Assembly: GCF_014904755.1 (NCBI RefSeq)
Contig: NZ_JACZFQ010000020.1
Span: 1 to 64,000 of the forward strand
Length of the DNA stretch: 64,000 bases
Origin: Neoluteolibacter marinus
Lineage (GTDB): Bacteria > Verrucomicrobiota > Verrucomicrobiia > Verrucomicrobiales > Akkermansiaceae
Direction: 5' to 3'
The position numbers were made by a program, and so were the translations under genes. Under the pieces are notes generated by a model. The model saw only the letters and a program-made list of their open reading frames with translations. It did not search any database and was not told the origin of the DNA. This document shows, in pieces, positions 37,253 to 46,395 of the stretch (the stretch's first letter is position 1; the number at the start of each line of letters is the position of its first letter).

Positions 37253-38791
37253 TCAGCTGGCGTCGTCGATGGTGACCTCGAGGCCGAAGACCTGTTCGAA
37301 GAGATCGCCCTTGGACGCCATGGCCAGCCGCTCGACGGCGGCGTCGGTGACGCCCGGCAGGACGAGGCGGAGCCGCCGGTCGTCGCGGCGGACGACGATT
37401 TCATGGACGCGCTGGTCGTGGGTCCGCTCGAGGGCGTCGGCGACGCGGAGGATGGCGGAAAGCTTCGACATCCGGATACGGTCGTCGGTGTCGAGGTCGC
37501 GGTAGTTGGGGTGGTCGAGCCGCGGGCCGGAGTGGCGGTGATAGCGGGCGATCATCGCGATCATCGAGATGTCGAGGCGATCGAGCCCGAAGATCTCGCT
37601 GTTGAGGATGATGTATTCCGAGTGCTTGTGGTGGGCACGCGGGCTGATGAAGGTTCCGACCTCGTGGAGGATGGCGGCGACCTGGAGCAGCATGGCATCG
37701 TGCTTGGTCATGCCGTGGAGCTCCTGCAGCTCGGAGAAGAGGTGGCCGCAGATGGTGGCGACGTGCTCGCCGTGGCGGGGGTCGGATTGGTAGCGGGAGG
37801 CGAGGATCCGCGCCGAGCGCAGCACTTCCTGGTCGAGGGTTCCGGCGAGGTGGCCGGAGACGAGCAGGTCGAGGAGGATGCCTTTTTCGTATTCGCTGGC
37901 GGGAATGTGGATTTCCTGGAGGCCGAAGGTTTCCGCGATGGCGAGGTTGGTCTCCAGGGCGGGGAGCAGCGCCTCGGCGGTCTGGTAATCGACCTGATAA
38001 CGGGTGACCAGGTCGAGCTCGCTCATCTGCGAGGCCTCGACGGCGACCTTCTTGAGCGCCTTGGTGGTGGCCACGCTGCCGCCCTTCGACAGCTGGCGGG
38101 GGATCTGTTGGATCTCGTAGCCGATGACCACCAGGGCATCGAGCTGCACGTCGTGGTAGTCGAAGCGCATCTGGGCGAGGTTGCCGCTGGTGTGCTCGCG
38201 GATGACCCGCAGCATCGCCGCGCCCTCGGCATGGGAACCGTCGATCGCCTCGCGGGTGCGGTGGGTGCCGAGGCGGTAGCTGGTGTAGCGGGTGATCGCG
38301 CCATCCTGGAACAACAGCGCGCGGGTGTTGCCGGGGCCGATGTGGACGACCAGCGTGCAGCGGCGCTTCATCGCCGGGGTGTCCTTGAGGCGGCGGCGGG
38401 TCTTGAGATAGATCAGGCGGGTCATTTCCCCGTCGTCGATCGGGTTGATCGACAAGCCGCAGGCAATGCGGATGCGGTTGAGGAAGGCGTCGTGGTTGGT
38501 TGCCTCGACCAGGATGTTGGTGGCCACCGCGCGGGTGATCTTGCGGCCGTCGGCGCCGTACTCGGCGAGCGCGGTTTGGTAGTCCTTGAGGATGGCGACG
38601 ATGCGCTCGGTGGTCTCCGAGCTGACCCGGCCGTGGCGGAAGACGTCGCGCGCCAGCGGGGCGGGTTTTTCGAGGAAATCGACCGCGCGGTGGGAGCCGT
38701 CCGGTTGCGTCTCGGCGATCAACATCGAGACCGAGCTGGCCCCGACATGGATCGCGGTGACCAAGCATCCGGGAGCAGTCGTGTCAGGCAT
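37253..38791 (-). CDS. ppx: exopolyphosphatase / guanosine pentaphosphatase (Ppx/GppA) with HD-like C-terminal domain
   Basis: 512 residues. The N-terminal two-lobed ASKHA phosphatase begins HVGASSVSMLIAE and contains the ATRAVATN-type region, VHIGPGNTRALLF and other phosphate loops. From about residue 320 an HD-type helical domain follows (LQVAAILHEVGTFI, HKHSEYIILNSEIFGLD, IARYHRHSGP). Family members release phosphate from polyphosphate ends or convert pppGpp to ppGpp. It is the first gene of the ppx-ppk1 unit. Confidence 0.93.
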   Translation of the reverse strand: MPDTTAPGCLVTAIHVGASSVSMLIAETQPDGSHRAVDFLEKPAPLARDVFRHGRVSSETTERIVAILKDYQTALAEYGADGRKITRAVATNILVEATNHDAFLNRIRIACGLSINPIDDGEMTRLIYLKTRRRLKDTPAMKRRCTLVVHIGPGNTRALLFQDGAITRYTSYRLGTHRTREAIDGSHAEGAAMLRVIREHTSGNLAQMRFDYHDVQLDALVVIGYEIQQIPRQLSKGGSVATTKALKKVAVEASQMSELDLVTRYQVDYQTAEALLPALETNLAIAETFGLQEIHIPASEYEKGILLDLLVSGHLAGTLDQEVLRSARILASRYQSDPRHGEHVATICGHLFSELQELHGMTKHDAMLLQVAAILHEVGTFISPRAHHKHSEYIILNSEIFGLDRLDISMIAMIARYHRHSGPRLDHPNYRDLDTDDRIRMSKLSAILRVADALERTHDQRVHEIVVRRDDRRLRLVLPGVTDAAVERLAMASKGDLFEQVFGLEVTIDDAS

Positions 38792-38994
38792 CGCCCCAGC
38801 CTCGTTGGCGGCCGGGGTGCTTTCAATGACGAATATGTGACGGGAGGGCGAGGCGGGCCGCTGGCCGCGAGGCTCAACGGGCCAGGAGGCGATCTGGTTG
38901 CTTGAAGCGATTGATTCTCAACAGTGGATATTTGAGTCCTGTTACCAAAACGGGTTTGTATTCGAGTGGCGAATTCGTCACCCCCTGCAACCTG

Positions 38995-41900
38995 ATGACC
39001 CTCAAGATCCCTACCTGCCTGCTGGCTTTGTGCGTGGTCCGGGCGGGCGCCCAGGTCCAGGTGAACGAGTTTCTGGCCGCCAACACGCAGGCACATCCGG
39101 ACATCGTCGATTTCGAGGACTACCCGGACTGGATCGAATTGAAGAACACCAGCGCCGGAGCAGTGAGTCTCGCCGGCTACTATCTCAGCGATGATCCTGC
39201 GAAGCCGTTCAAGTGGCCGTTCCCGCCGGCCGCGTCGATCCCGGCGAACGGCTACCTGATGGTATGGGCCGACGGTCACGACGCGTTGCCCGGCCTGGTC
39301 CGGCCGCGCGGCTATTGGCCGTGGCGGAATTTCACAACCGAGGGTTATCACACGAATTTCTCGCTATCGGCAGACGGCGAAGCGGTGGTGCTGACCCGGG
39401 CGAACGGGATCGCGACCAGCAGTCTGGTGACGGCGGCGGATCCGATCCCGGTGCCACCGGCGGCTGCCGCGGTTTGGAAATACCTCGATGACGGCAGCGC
39501 GCAGGCCACCCAGTGGCGGGCTCGCTCGTTCGACGACTCCACCTGGGCATCCGGCTCCTCGAAACTCGGCTACGGGGATGCCGGAATGGCGACCACGCTT
39601 TCGTACGGTGCCGACCCGAATCAAAAGCACATCACCACCTACCTGCGCCACACCTTTCATGTCGCCAATCCCTCGAATGTCGCCAGCCTCAGCCTGAAGC
39701 TGCTGGTGGACGACGGAGCGGTCGTCTATCTGAACGGCGAGGAAGTCGTGCGCCAGAACCTGCCGGCGGGGACCATCCAGCCGAACACGCTCGCCAGCCT
39801 CGGCGTGGGCGGAACCGGCGAACTGGCCTTCACGACCTACAACCTGCCGGCCACGGGGCTGGTGGCAGGCGACAACGTGCTGGCGGTGGAAGTGCACCAG
39901 GCGACGGCGGACAGCTCCGACCTCAGCTTCGACCTCGGGTTGAGCGCCACAACCTTGAGTTCGTCAGACCAGCTGGATCTGATCACCTACGGTCCGCAAG
40001 TGGATGACATCTCAACCGGGCGGAATCCGGCGAACGCGGCGGAGATCGTCCGCTTCGCCGTGCCTTCGCCCGGCGCGGCGAACAGCGGCGCCATCGTTCC
40101 GGCCGGGACGGTGCAGGGAGTCGGGCTGTCGTTGCTTCCCGCGGGAGGATTCTACCCGGCGCCGCAGGAGATCACCCTCCATGCCGAGGAGGGCGAGATC
40201 CGTTACACGCTCGACGGCAGCTTGCCGCGGGTCACCTCCGCGCTTTACACCGCGCCCATCCCGGTGTCATCGACAACGGTCTTGCGCGCCCGGGTTTTCG
40301 CGGAGAACAAGCCACCGGGGCCGGTCGAGTCGCGGACCTACTTTATCGGCGAGACGCCGGGCGACGTTCCCTACGTGTCGGTGGTCGCCGATCCGGTGGC
40401 GCTGTTCGGCGATCAAATCGGGATCTATCAGAACCAGCACGAACCCTATGTCTCGGGAAGCTCGGGTCCCCGGGATGTGTACAAAGGCAAGGATGCTCCC
40501 GGATCCCTCGAATTCTTTCCCGCCGGCGGGGCGCCGGGGTTCCGGGTCAACGGCGGCTACCGGATCGGCGGCGAGAACAACTGGGCCAGCAACGCCCAGC
40601 ACGCGCTGAACTTCGCGCTGCGCGGGAAGTACGGCGACGATGCGATCAAGTACAACCTGTTTCCCGGTTCCGGGGTGCCGCTCCACACCGGCTTGACCCT
40701 GCGCGAAGGGGGCGACGCCTGGGGAAAGGAGATGCTCCGCGACGGAATGTGGGCCTTCCTGCCCACGGGGCAGATGAAGGCGGAGGGGGTCGACTACCGG
40801 CCCGGCATCGTCTTCATCAACGGCGAATACTGGGGCATCCACAACCTGAGGGCGCGCTGGGATGACGCCTGGTTCTTCGAGCACAAGCGGGTGAGCGCCG
40901 ACGACATCGACCACCTCCTGTATGGGCACGTCGACTCCCAGTCGGTGTCGCTGGGAATTGAAAAGGGCAATGCGGACGACTGGCTCGACCTGATGGATTT
41001 CCTGACCACCCGGGACCTGACCGACCCGGGCAACTACGCCTTCGTCGAGTCGCGGATCGACATCGACAGCTTCATCGATTTCGTGGTCGCGGAGTCCTAC
41101 GGGATCAACACCAGCTGGCGCCACAACCGCGAGTTCTGGCGCGAGCGCAAGGCGGGTTCGAAATGGCAATGGCTGCTGCCCGACATGGACCAGACATTCC
41201 GTGTCTCGCAACTCGGCACCAGCGTGTTCAACCAGTTGCTGGGCAGCGAGGAGGTCCTCGTGCGCTTGAAGGCGAACAGCGGGTTCAGGAACCGGCTGGC
41301 GCAGAGGTTCGCGGCGCATGTCGCCTCGACCTTCAAGCCGTCGCGCATCGAGGGAATCGTTGACGGGATGGCGTCGGAAGTGGCCGGCGAGGTCGACCGC
41401 CACAGTGCCCGGTGGGCGGCCAGCGGGGGCATGACCGCCGCCAGCCGGGCCTCCTACATCCAGGACACCAAGGATTTCGCCGTGAACCGAAATGCCAACG
41501 TCCACGCCGAGATCCAGTCGAACCTCGGGCTTTCCTCCGCGGTGGACCTCACGCTGGGCATCGGCCCGGCCAGCGGGGGCAAGGTGCGGGTCGAGGGCGT
41601 GCCGGTCGAGCCGGGGGGGCTGCGGGTGTTTCCCGGGATCCCCCTCGAACTCGTCGCCGAGCCTGCCCCGGGATTCGAGTTCGCCGGGTGGAGCGGGGCC
41701 TCGGGAGACGCCGCGACCACGGTGCTCCTGAGTTCGGCGGCAGCGATCACCGCCAATTTCACGGCCTCGGGTGAGACGGTCACGGGCGGGGTGCTGGCGA
41801 CGGACACCGTATTCAATTTGCAGGGGTCTCCCTACGTCCTGGACGAGGACCTGATGGTGCCGCCGGGCGTCACCCTGACCATTGATCCGGGCGTGATCGT

Positions 41901-44274
41901 GCGCATGCCGGCGGGGAGGAACCTCCGCGTCCAGGGCGCGCTCGACGTTCGGGGCTCCGCTGCCCAGCCGGTGCAGGTGCTCGGCCGCAATGGCGAGCGC
42001 TGGGGTGGCATCAGCTTTGAGAACGGCAGCCGCTTCTCCTATCTGTCGAACCTGGTGATTCGCGATGCGACCCGGGGATTTGATCCGGTGACCTATCCGG
42101 CGGCAGTCTCCGCCCTGGATGCGACGCTCGTTGTGGACGGGATCGACATCGACAAGTCGGAGAGTCCGGTATTCGCACGGGGCGGCGTGACCATCGTCTA
42201 CAACAGCCGCATCCACACGCCCTACACCGGGGACTGCATCAACGTGAAGGGCGGTTTTGCCGAGGTCAGCGACTGCGTGTTCTTCGGCAACAATGCGCCC
42301 GACACCGATGCCATCGACTACGACGGGGTCGCCGGAGGATCGATCCTGAACAACCGGATCTACCGCTTCCAAGGCTCTAACAGCGATGGCGTCGACATCG
42401 GCGAGCAGTGCTCCGGGCTGAACATCCAGGGCAACCTGATCTACTACTGCTCGGACAAGGGATTCTCGGTGGGGCAGGGATCGACGGTGGCACTTTGCCG
42501 GAACCTGGTGGTTGGCTGCGAGCTGGGGGTGGGGGTGAAGGACAGCGGCTCTGCCGCGGTCGTCGACCAGAATACCTTCGTCGATTGCAAGGAGGGCGTG
42601 AGCGTGTACGAGAAGAACTTCGGCAATGGCGGTGGCGCGGCGACCGTCGAGAACTGCATCTTCTCAAACTGTTCCGGGGGTGCCGTCCTGTTCGATGGCT
42701 TGTCGACGGCCACGGTGGACTATTCCTTGTCGGATACCTCGGAGTTGGCGGGAGCGGGCAATCTTTTCGTGGATCCCCAATTCGAGGATCCGGTGGTGCT
42801 GAACTTCCAGCTCCAGCCGGGTTCACCGGCCGTCGATGCCGGAAATCCGGGCCATGCTCACGATCCGGACAGCAGCCGGGCCGACATGGGTGCCTACTAC
42901 CTCTACTCGGCGGGCGACTATCCGTTCGTGATCGGCGAGACGGTGGTGATCGAGGAGGTGCTGGCGAATTCGGGCGAGGACCCGGATTGGATCGAGCTGC
43001 ACAACCGCTCGGGAAGCCCGATCGACATCGGGGGCTGGTTCCTCAGCGACAGTGGCTCGAATCTGACCAAGTACCGCATCCCGGCCGGCACCGTGATCGG
43101 CGCGGGCGGCTATCTTGTCTTCTACGAAGACACGGCCTTCGGTGCGGCGAGCATTGATCCCGGCCGGATCACACCCTTCGCGATCAGCGACACGGGCGAG
43201 ACGCTCTACCTCAGCTCCGCGGTGGGTGACGAGCTCACCGACTACCAGTCGAAGGAGGACTTCGGCGCTTCGCTGGCGGGGGAATCGCTCGGCAACCACT
43301 ACAAGCCAAGTAGCCAGAGCTGGAACTTCGTCGCCCTCGTCGCGCCGACGCCCGGGGCGCCCAACAGCGGCCCGCGGATCGGGCCGGTGGTGATTTCCGA
43401 GATCCAGTATGACCCCGCGGGGGACGCGGATTCGGAATACTTCGAGCTGACCAACGTGTCCGGCCAGTCCGTGACGCTCTACGATGCCGACAAGGGCGCG
43501 GCGTGGCGGATCACCGACGGGATCGAATACGAGTTTCCCGCCGCGGTGCCGCTGGTGATGGCGCCGGGCGAGCGCATCGTGTTCACCCGGAACCTGGTCG
43601 AATTCAACGCCGCCTTCAGCGTGCCGCCGGGCACGCGGGTCTTCGAGTGGATCTCCGGCAAGCTCTCCAACGATGGCGAGCGCCTGCAACTCGCGCGGCC
43701 CGCCGGTCTCGATGGCTCGAATGTCCGCCAGTATGCGCGGGTCGACCGGGTGAACTACGAGCCGGCCTCGCCCTGGCCTGCCGCCGCCGCGGGAACCGGT
43801 CCGTCGCTGACCAAGGTGTCGGTCGCGGATTTCGGCAATGATTACGCCAACTGGATCGCCGCCACGCCGAATCCCGGAGCGGGGGCTCCCGGCCCCTCGT
43901 TCGCGAGCTGGGTCGGTGGCTTCGGTTTGCCGCTTGATCAGCTCGATCCCGAGGACGATCCGGATCGCGACGGTCGGGCGAATCTCGTCGAGTATCTGAC
44001 CGGATCGTCGCCTTCGGTCCGCGATGCCGCGCCGCCTTTCAGCATGGATTTGGATGATGGCTGGGTGGTGATGTACTACGATCTGCGGACCGATCGCCCG
44101 GGTGCGACCGCGGTGATCGAGCACTCGGAGACGATGGCAGCCGGGGGCTGGTCGGTGGTCGGCAGCGTGGCGCTTTCCACGGGGCCGACCGTGCAGGAGC
44201 GTTACGCGGAGTTTCCGGTTTCGGGGTATTCCAAGGGCTTCTTCCGCATGCGGGTGACAGAAACAGCGCCGTGA
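38995..44274 (+). CDS. giant secreted lamin-tail / CotH / beta-helix surface protein
   Basis: 1759 residues from the ATG at 38995, which opens a signal peptide (MTLKIPTCLLALCVVRAGAQ). Order: lamin-tail domain (about 20-135, WIELKNTSAGAVSLAGYYLS); a galactose-binding-like module (about 155-310); a chitobiase C-terminal-like segment (IRYTLDGSLPR, about 385-445); a CotH kinase-like domain (about 455-800, with LLPDMDQTF); a bacterial repeat with GWSG near 895; a right-handed beta-helix (about 930-1270); a second lamin-tail (DWIELHNRSGSP); a third (YFELTNVSGQS); and a dockerin-like or calcium-loop tail (DPEDDPDRDGRANLVEYLTG). Such proteins are common in Verrucomicrobia and Planctomycetes; the function is unknown, though CotH proteins are atypical kinases. 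Confidence 0.87.
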   Translation: MTLKIPTCLLALCVVRAGAQVQVNEFLAANTQAHPDIVDFEDYPDWIELKNTSAGAVSLAGYYLSDDPAKPFKWPFPPAASIPANGYLMVWADGHDALPGLVRPRGYWPWRNFTTEGYHTNFSLSADGEAVVLTRANGIATSSLVTAADPIPVPPAAAAVWKYLDDGSAQATQWRARSFDDSTWASGSSKLGYGDAGMATTLSYGADPNQKHITTYLRHTFHVANPSNVASLSLKLLVDDGAVVYLNGEEVVRQNLPAGTIQPNTLASLGVGGTGELAFTTYNLPATGLVAGDNVLAVEVHQATADSSDLSFDLGLSATTLSSSDQLDLITYGPQVDDISTGRNPANAAEIVRFAVPSPGAANSGAIVPAGTVQGVGLSLLPAGGFYPAPQEITLHAEEGEIRYTLDGSLPRVTSALYTAPIPVSSTTVLRARVFAENKPPGPVESRTYFIGETPGDVPYVSVVADPVALFGDQIGIYQNQHEPYVSGSSGPRDVYKGKDAPGSLEFFPAGGAPGFRVNGGYRIGGENNWASNAQHALNFALRGKYGDDAIKYNLFPGSGVPLHTGLTLREGGDAWGKEMLRDGMWAFLPTGQMKAEGVDYRPGIVFINGEYWGIHNLRARWDDAWFFEHKRVSADDIDHLLYGHVDSQSVSLGIEKGNADDWLDLMDFLTTRDLTDPGNYAFVESRIDIDSFIDFVVAESYGINTSWRHNREFWRERKAGSKWQWLLPDMDQTFRVSQLGTSVFNQLLGSEEVLVRLKANSGFRNRLAQRFAAHVASTFKPSRIEGIVDGMASEVAGEVDRHSARWAASGGMTAASRASYIQDTKDFAVNRNANVHAEIQSNLGLSSAVDLTLGIGPASGGKVRVEGVPVEPGGLRVFPGIPLELVAEPAPGFEFAGWSGASGDAATTVLLSSAAAITANFTASGETVTGGVLATDTVFNLQGSPYVLDEDLMVPPGVTLTIDPGVIVRMPAGRNLRVQGALDVRGSAAQPVQVLGRNGERWGGISFENGSRFSYLSNLVIRDATRGFDPVTYPAAVSALDATLVVDGIDIDKSESPVFARGGVTIVYNSRIHTPYTGDCINVKGGFAEVSDCVFFGNNAPDTDAIDYDGVAGGSILNNRIYRFQGSNSDGVDIGEQCSGLNIQGNLIYYCSDKGFSVGQGSTVALCRNLVVGCELGVGVKDSGSAAVVDQNTFVDCKEGVSVYEKNFGNGGGAATVENCIFSNCSGGAVLFDGLSTATVDYSLSDTSELAGAGNLFVDPQFEDPVVLNFQLQPGSPAVDAGNPGHAHDPDSSRADMGAYYLYSAGDYPFVIGETVVIEEVLANSGEDPDWIELHNRSGSPIDIGGWFLSDSGSNLTKYRIPAGTVIGAGGYLVFYEDTAFGAASIDPGRITPFAISDTGETLYLSSAVGDELTDYQSKEDFGASLAGESLGNHYKPSSQSWNFVALVAPTPGAPNSGPRIGPVVISEIQYDPAGDADSEYFELTNVSGQSVTLYDADKGAAWRITDGIEYEFPAAVPLVMAPGERIVFTRNLVEFNAAFSVPPGTRVFEWISGKLSNDGERLQLARPAGLDGSNVRQYARVDRVNYEPASPWPAAAAGTGPSLTKVSVADFGNDYANWIAATPNPGAGAPGPSFASWVGGFGLPLDQLDPEDDPDRDGRANLVEYLTGSSPSVRDAAPPFSMDLDDGWVVMYYDLRTDRPGATAVIEHSETMAAGGWSVVGSVALSTGPTVQERYAEFPVSGYSKGFFRMRVTETAP

Positions 44275-44322
44275 CGACTCGATGCTTGCCAGTCCGGCGC
44301 CCTGCCCGGAACATGGGCTCCG

Positions 44323-45147
44323 ATGAAGATCGGCGAAGCGGTGAAACGCTACCGGGTGAAATCCGGCCAGAAGCTCGACCTCGGGTCGATCGAGACGGGA
44401 GAGATCTCGCTATACACGGAGGGAGGAAAGGCGAAGTCGCTGGAGTTGTTCGACAAGCTCCGGGATGAGTTGCAGGCGCTGCAGAAGGTCCTCTACGCCC
44501 AGAACAAACACCGCCTGCTGGTGGTGTTGCAGGCGATGGACACCGGCGGCAAGGACGGTTGTGTGAAGCACGTCTTCTCCAGGGTGGATCCCCAGGGCGT
44601 GCAGGTGAAGGCATTCAAGAAGCCCAACGAGGATGACCTGGCCCACGACTTCCTCTGGCGGGTCCATCCCCATGTGCCGGGCAACGGCCAGATCGTGATC
44701 TTCAACCGCAGCCACTACGAGGACATCCTGGCGGTGCGGGTGAAGAAGCTTTTCGGCGACGAGGTCTGGAAGCGCCGCTACCGCCACGTGATCGACTTCG
44801 AGCGGATGCTCGCCGAGGAGGGGACCACGATCATCAAGATCTTCCTGCATATCTCCAAGGACGAGCAGAAGCGCCGGCTCGAGTCGCGGCTGGCGAATCC
44901 GGGCAAGCATTGGAAATTCAATCCCGACGATCTCGCCGACCGCGCCCGCTGGAGCGAGTTCCAGCGCGCCTACGAGGACCTGATCGAAAAGACCGCCGCC
45001 GACCACGCGCCGTGGTTCGTGATTCCCGGGGACCGCAAGTGGTACCGCAACCTCCTCGTCGCGCAGATCATGGTGGACACCCTGCGCAGCTTGAACATGG
45101 ACTTTCCCCAGCCGGACTGGGACCCGGCCTCCGTGGTGATCGAGTGA
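44323..45147 (+). CDS. ppk2: polyphosphate kinase 2 family protein
   Basis: 274 residues, one PPK2 domain. Walker A is in LQAMDTGGKDG, followed by FKKPNEDDLAHDFLWRVH, the Walker B-side IVIFNRSHYEDIL, and lid residues near KKLFGDEVWKRRYRHV. PPK2 enzymes use polyphosphate to phosphorylate nucleotides (ADP or AMP). The substrate class (ADP, AMP or both) is not settled by eye. The lipoprotein gene overlaps its stop by one base (TGATG), so the two are translated together. It lies within 10 kb of ppk1 and ppx. Confidence 0.94.
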   Translation: MKIGEAVKRYRVKSGQKLDLGSIETGEISLYTEGGKAKSLELFDKLRDELQALQKVLYAQNKHRLLVVLQAMDTGGKDGCVKHVFSRVDPQGVQVKAFKKPNEDDLAHDFLWRVHPHVPGNGQIVIFNRSHYEDILAVRVKKLFGDEVWKRRYRHVIDFERMLAEEGTTIIKIFLHISKDEQKRRLESRLANPGKHWKFNPDDLADRARWSEFQRAYEDLIEKTAADHAPWFVIPGDRKWYRNLLVAQIMVDTLRSLNMDFPQPDWDPASVVIE

Positions 45148-45560
45148 TGGCCTGGAAGCGATGGATGTGGCTGGGTGTCGTCCTGCCCCTGTTAGCGGGA
45201 TGCGGTGGCGGCAAGCCCGAACCGGAGCCGGAGCCCGAGGCTCCGCTCGATCCCTACCGGGCACCGATGGCGCGGCGCATCAACGAGGTCCTGTACGCCA
45301 GCGACAAACCGAAGAAGATCCTCGAGGAGCTGGCGCTGATGGGGGTGGTTCCCGGCCTGAGTTTCGATGGCTTCAAGGAAACCACGGGGATCGACGACTG
45401 GTTCGCGGAGGAATGGGGCTACGACAAGCTCCGGCAGACGTCCCTGACCTGCGGGCTGTCGCCGGTGGTCGGTGACGACGGCCGGATGGTCGTGCTGTTC
45501 CGCAGCCGCAAGGTGTTCGACGGCAAGATGTATGAGGAACTGCGGCTCACGCCGGAGTGA
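45147..45560 (+). CDS. small lipoprotein
   Basis: 137 residues from an ATG overlapping the stop of ppk2. The N-terminus MAWKRWMWLGVVLPLLAGCG is a lipoprotein signal with lipobox LAGC, followed by a Pro/Glu linker (KPEPEPEPEAP) and a 100-residue globular domain of no recognised family. It should be anchored in the outer or inner membrane facing the periplasm. Translational coupling to ppk2 may be coincidental. Confidence 0.75.
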   Translation: MAWKRWMWLGVVLPLLAGCGGGKPEPEPEPEAPLDPYRAPMARRINEVLYASDKPKKILEELALMGVVPGLSFDGFKETTGIDDWFAEEWGYDKLRQTSLTCGLSPVVGDDGRMVVLFRSRKVFDGKMYEELRLTPE

Positions 45561-45575
45561 TCCTGATGGGCCTGC

Positions 45576-46394
45576 CTACTCCGCGGTAGGGGTGCGCCGG
45601 AGGAACACGATCTGGAGAAATCCTCCACTCGCCCCGTCGGACGAAAGGAAGAACGAGTTGTCGCTTTTCAGGATCATCATCTGGACCTGTTCGTTTCCGG
45701 GCAACGGGATGATGTTGTTCTCCTGCATTTTCCACTCGTCCTTTGCCTTGTAGGCGAGTTCGTAGACCACCTGTTCGTCGCGCGCGCGGACGAGGTGGGT
45801 CTCGCGGTTCTTCAGCTCCTTGCTGTCATTGCCGTTGCAGCGGATCATGACCGGATAGGGGCTGAGGTTGTGGATGCGCATCTGGCCGGGCGGTAGTTTT
45901 GACGGGTCGTCGTCGATGACATGGGCGGAGAAAGTCCCGTCGTCGGCGGGAGCCAGCAGCACCGTCGCGCGGCGGCATCCCCCGGCGGGCAGGGCGGCGA
46001 GGGCGACGAGATCCGGCTTGTCCTTGCGGCGCTTCTCGAGCTCGAGGGCGAGCCCGGTCCGGGCGGGTTGCGCGGCGGCCTCGCCCTGCCGGGCGGGAGT
46101 TCCTTCAAGCGGGCTGATCTGGTGGGCCTTGTCGTCCTCCGTCGGTTCGGCCGCCGGCCGTGAGGTGCCGCCGCCATGCTGATAGATCTCCATCAGCGCC
46201 GGCCCCTTGTAGGCGACGGGTTCCGAGTAGCAAAAGCTGCGCGCGGTGAGCAGCTTGCCGGACTCCCCGGATTTCAGCGACAAGCCGCCGATCTCATCGC
46301 CCCAGGCGACCAGGTCGAGCTTGATCGAAACCGCGGCATCCTGGGCAAGGAGCGGGGCGGCGACGAAGAGGAAGGCGGCGAGGAGCCACTGCAT
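45576..46394 (-). CDS. secreted protein paired with Verru_Chthon A
   Basis: 272 residues starting MQWLLAAFLFVAAPLLAQDAAV at 46394, a clear signal peptide. The mature part is beta-rich and has no recognised domain. It begins one base from the stop of the Verru_Chthon cassette A gene, so the two form an operon and may act together. Two frame-open codon stretches upstream of 46394 overlap the A gene and were dropped. Confidence 0.72.
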   Translation of the reverse strand: MQWLLAAFLFVAAPLLAQDAAVSIKLDLVAWGDEIGGLSLKSGESGKLLTARSFCYSEPVAYKGPALMEIYQHGGGTSRPAAEPTEDDKAHQISPLEGTPARQGEAAAQPARTGLALELEKRRKDKPDLVALAALPAGGCRRATVLLAPADDGTFSAHVIDDDPSKLPPGQMRIHNLSPYPVMIRCNGNDSKELKNRETHLVRARDEQVVYELAYKAKDEWKMQENNIIPLPGNEQVQMMILKSDNSFFLSSDGASGGFLQIVFLRRTPTAE

Positions 46395-46395
46395 G

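Noticed and set aside
34614-37505. 963-codon plus-strand frame opposite GH20 and ppk1
   Set aside because: It is antisense to two well-supported genes and has no domain; the Gly/Arg/Asp/Val-rich composition is that of an antisense shadow.
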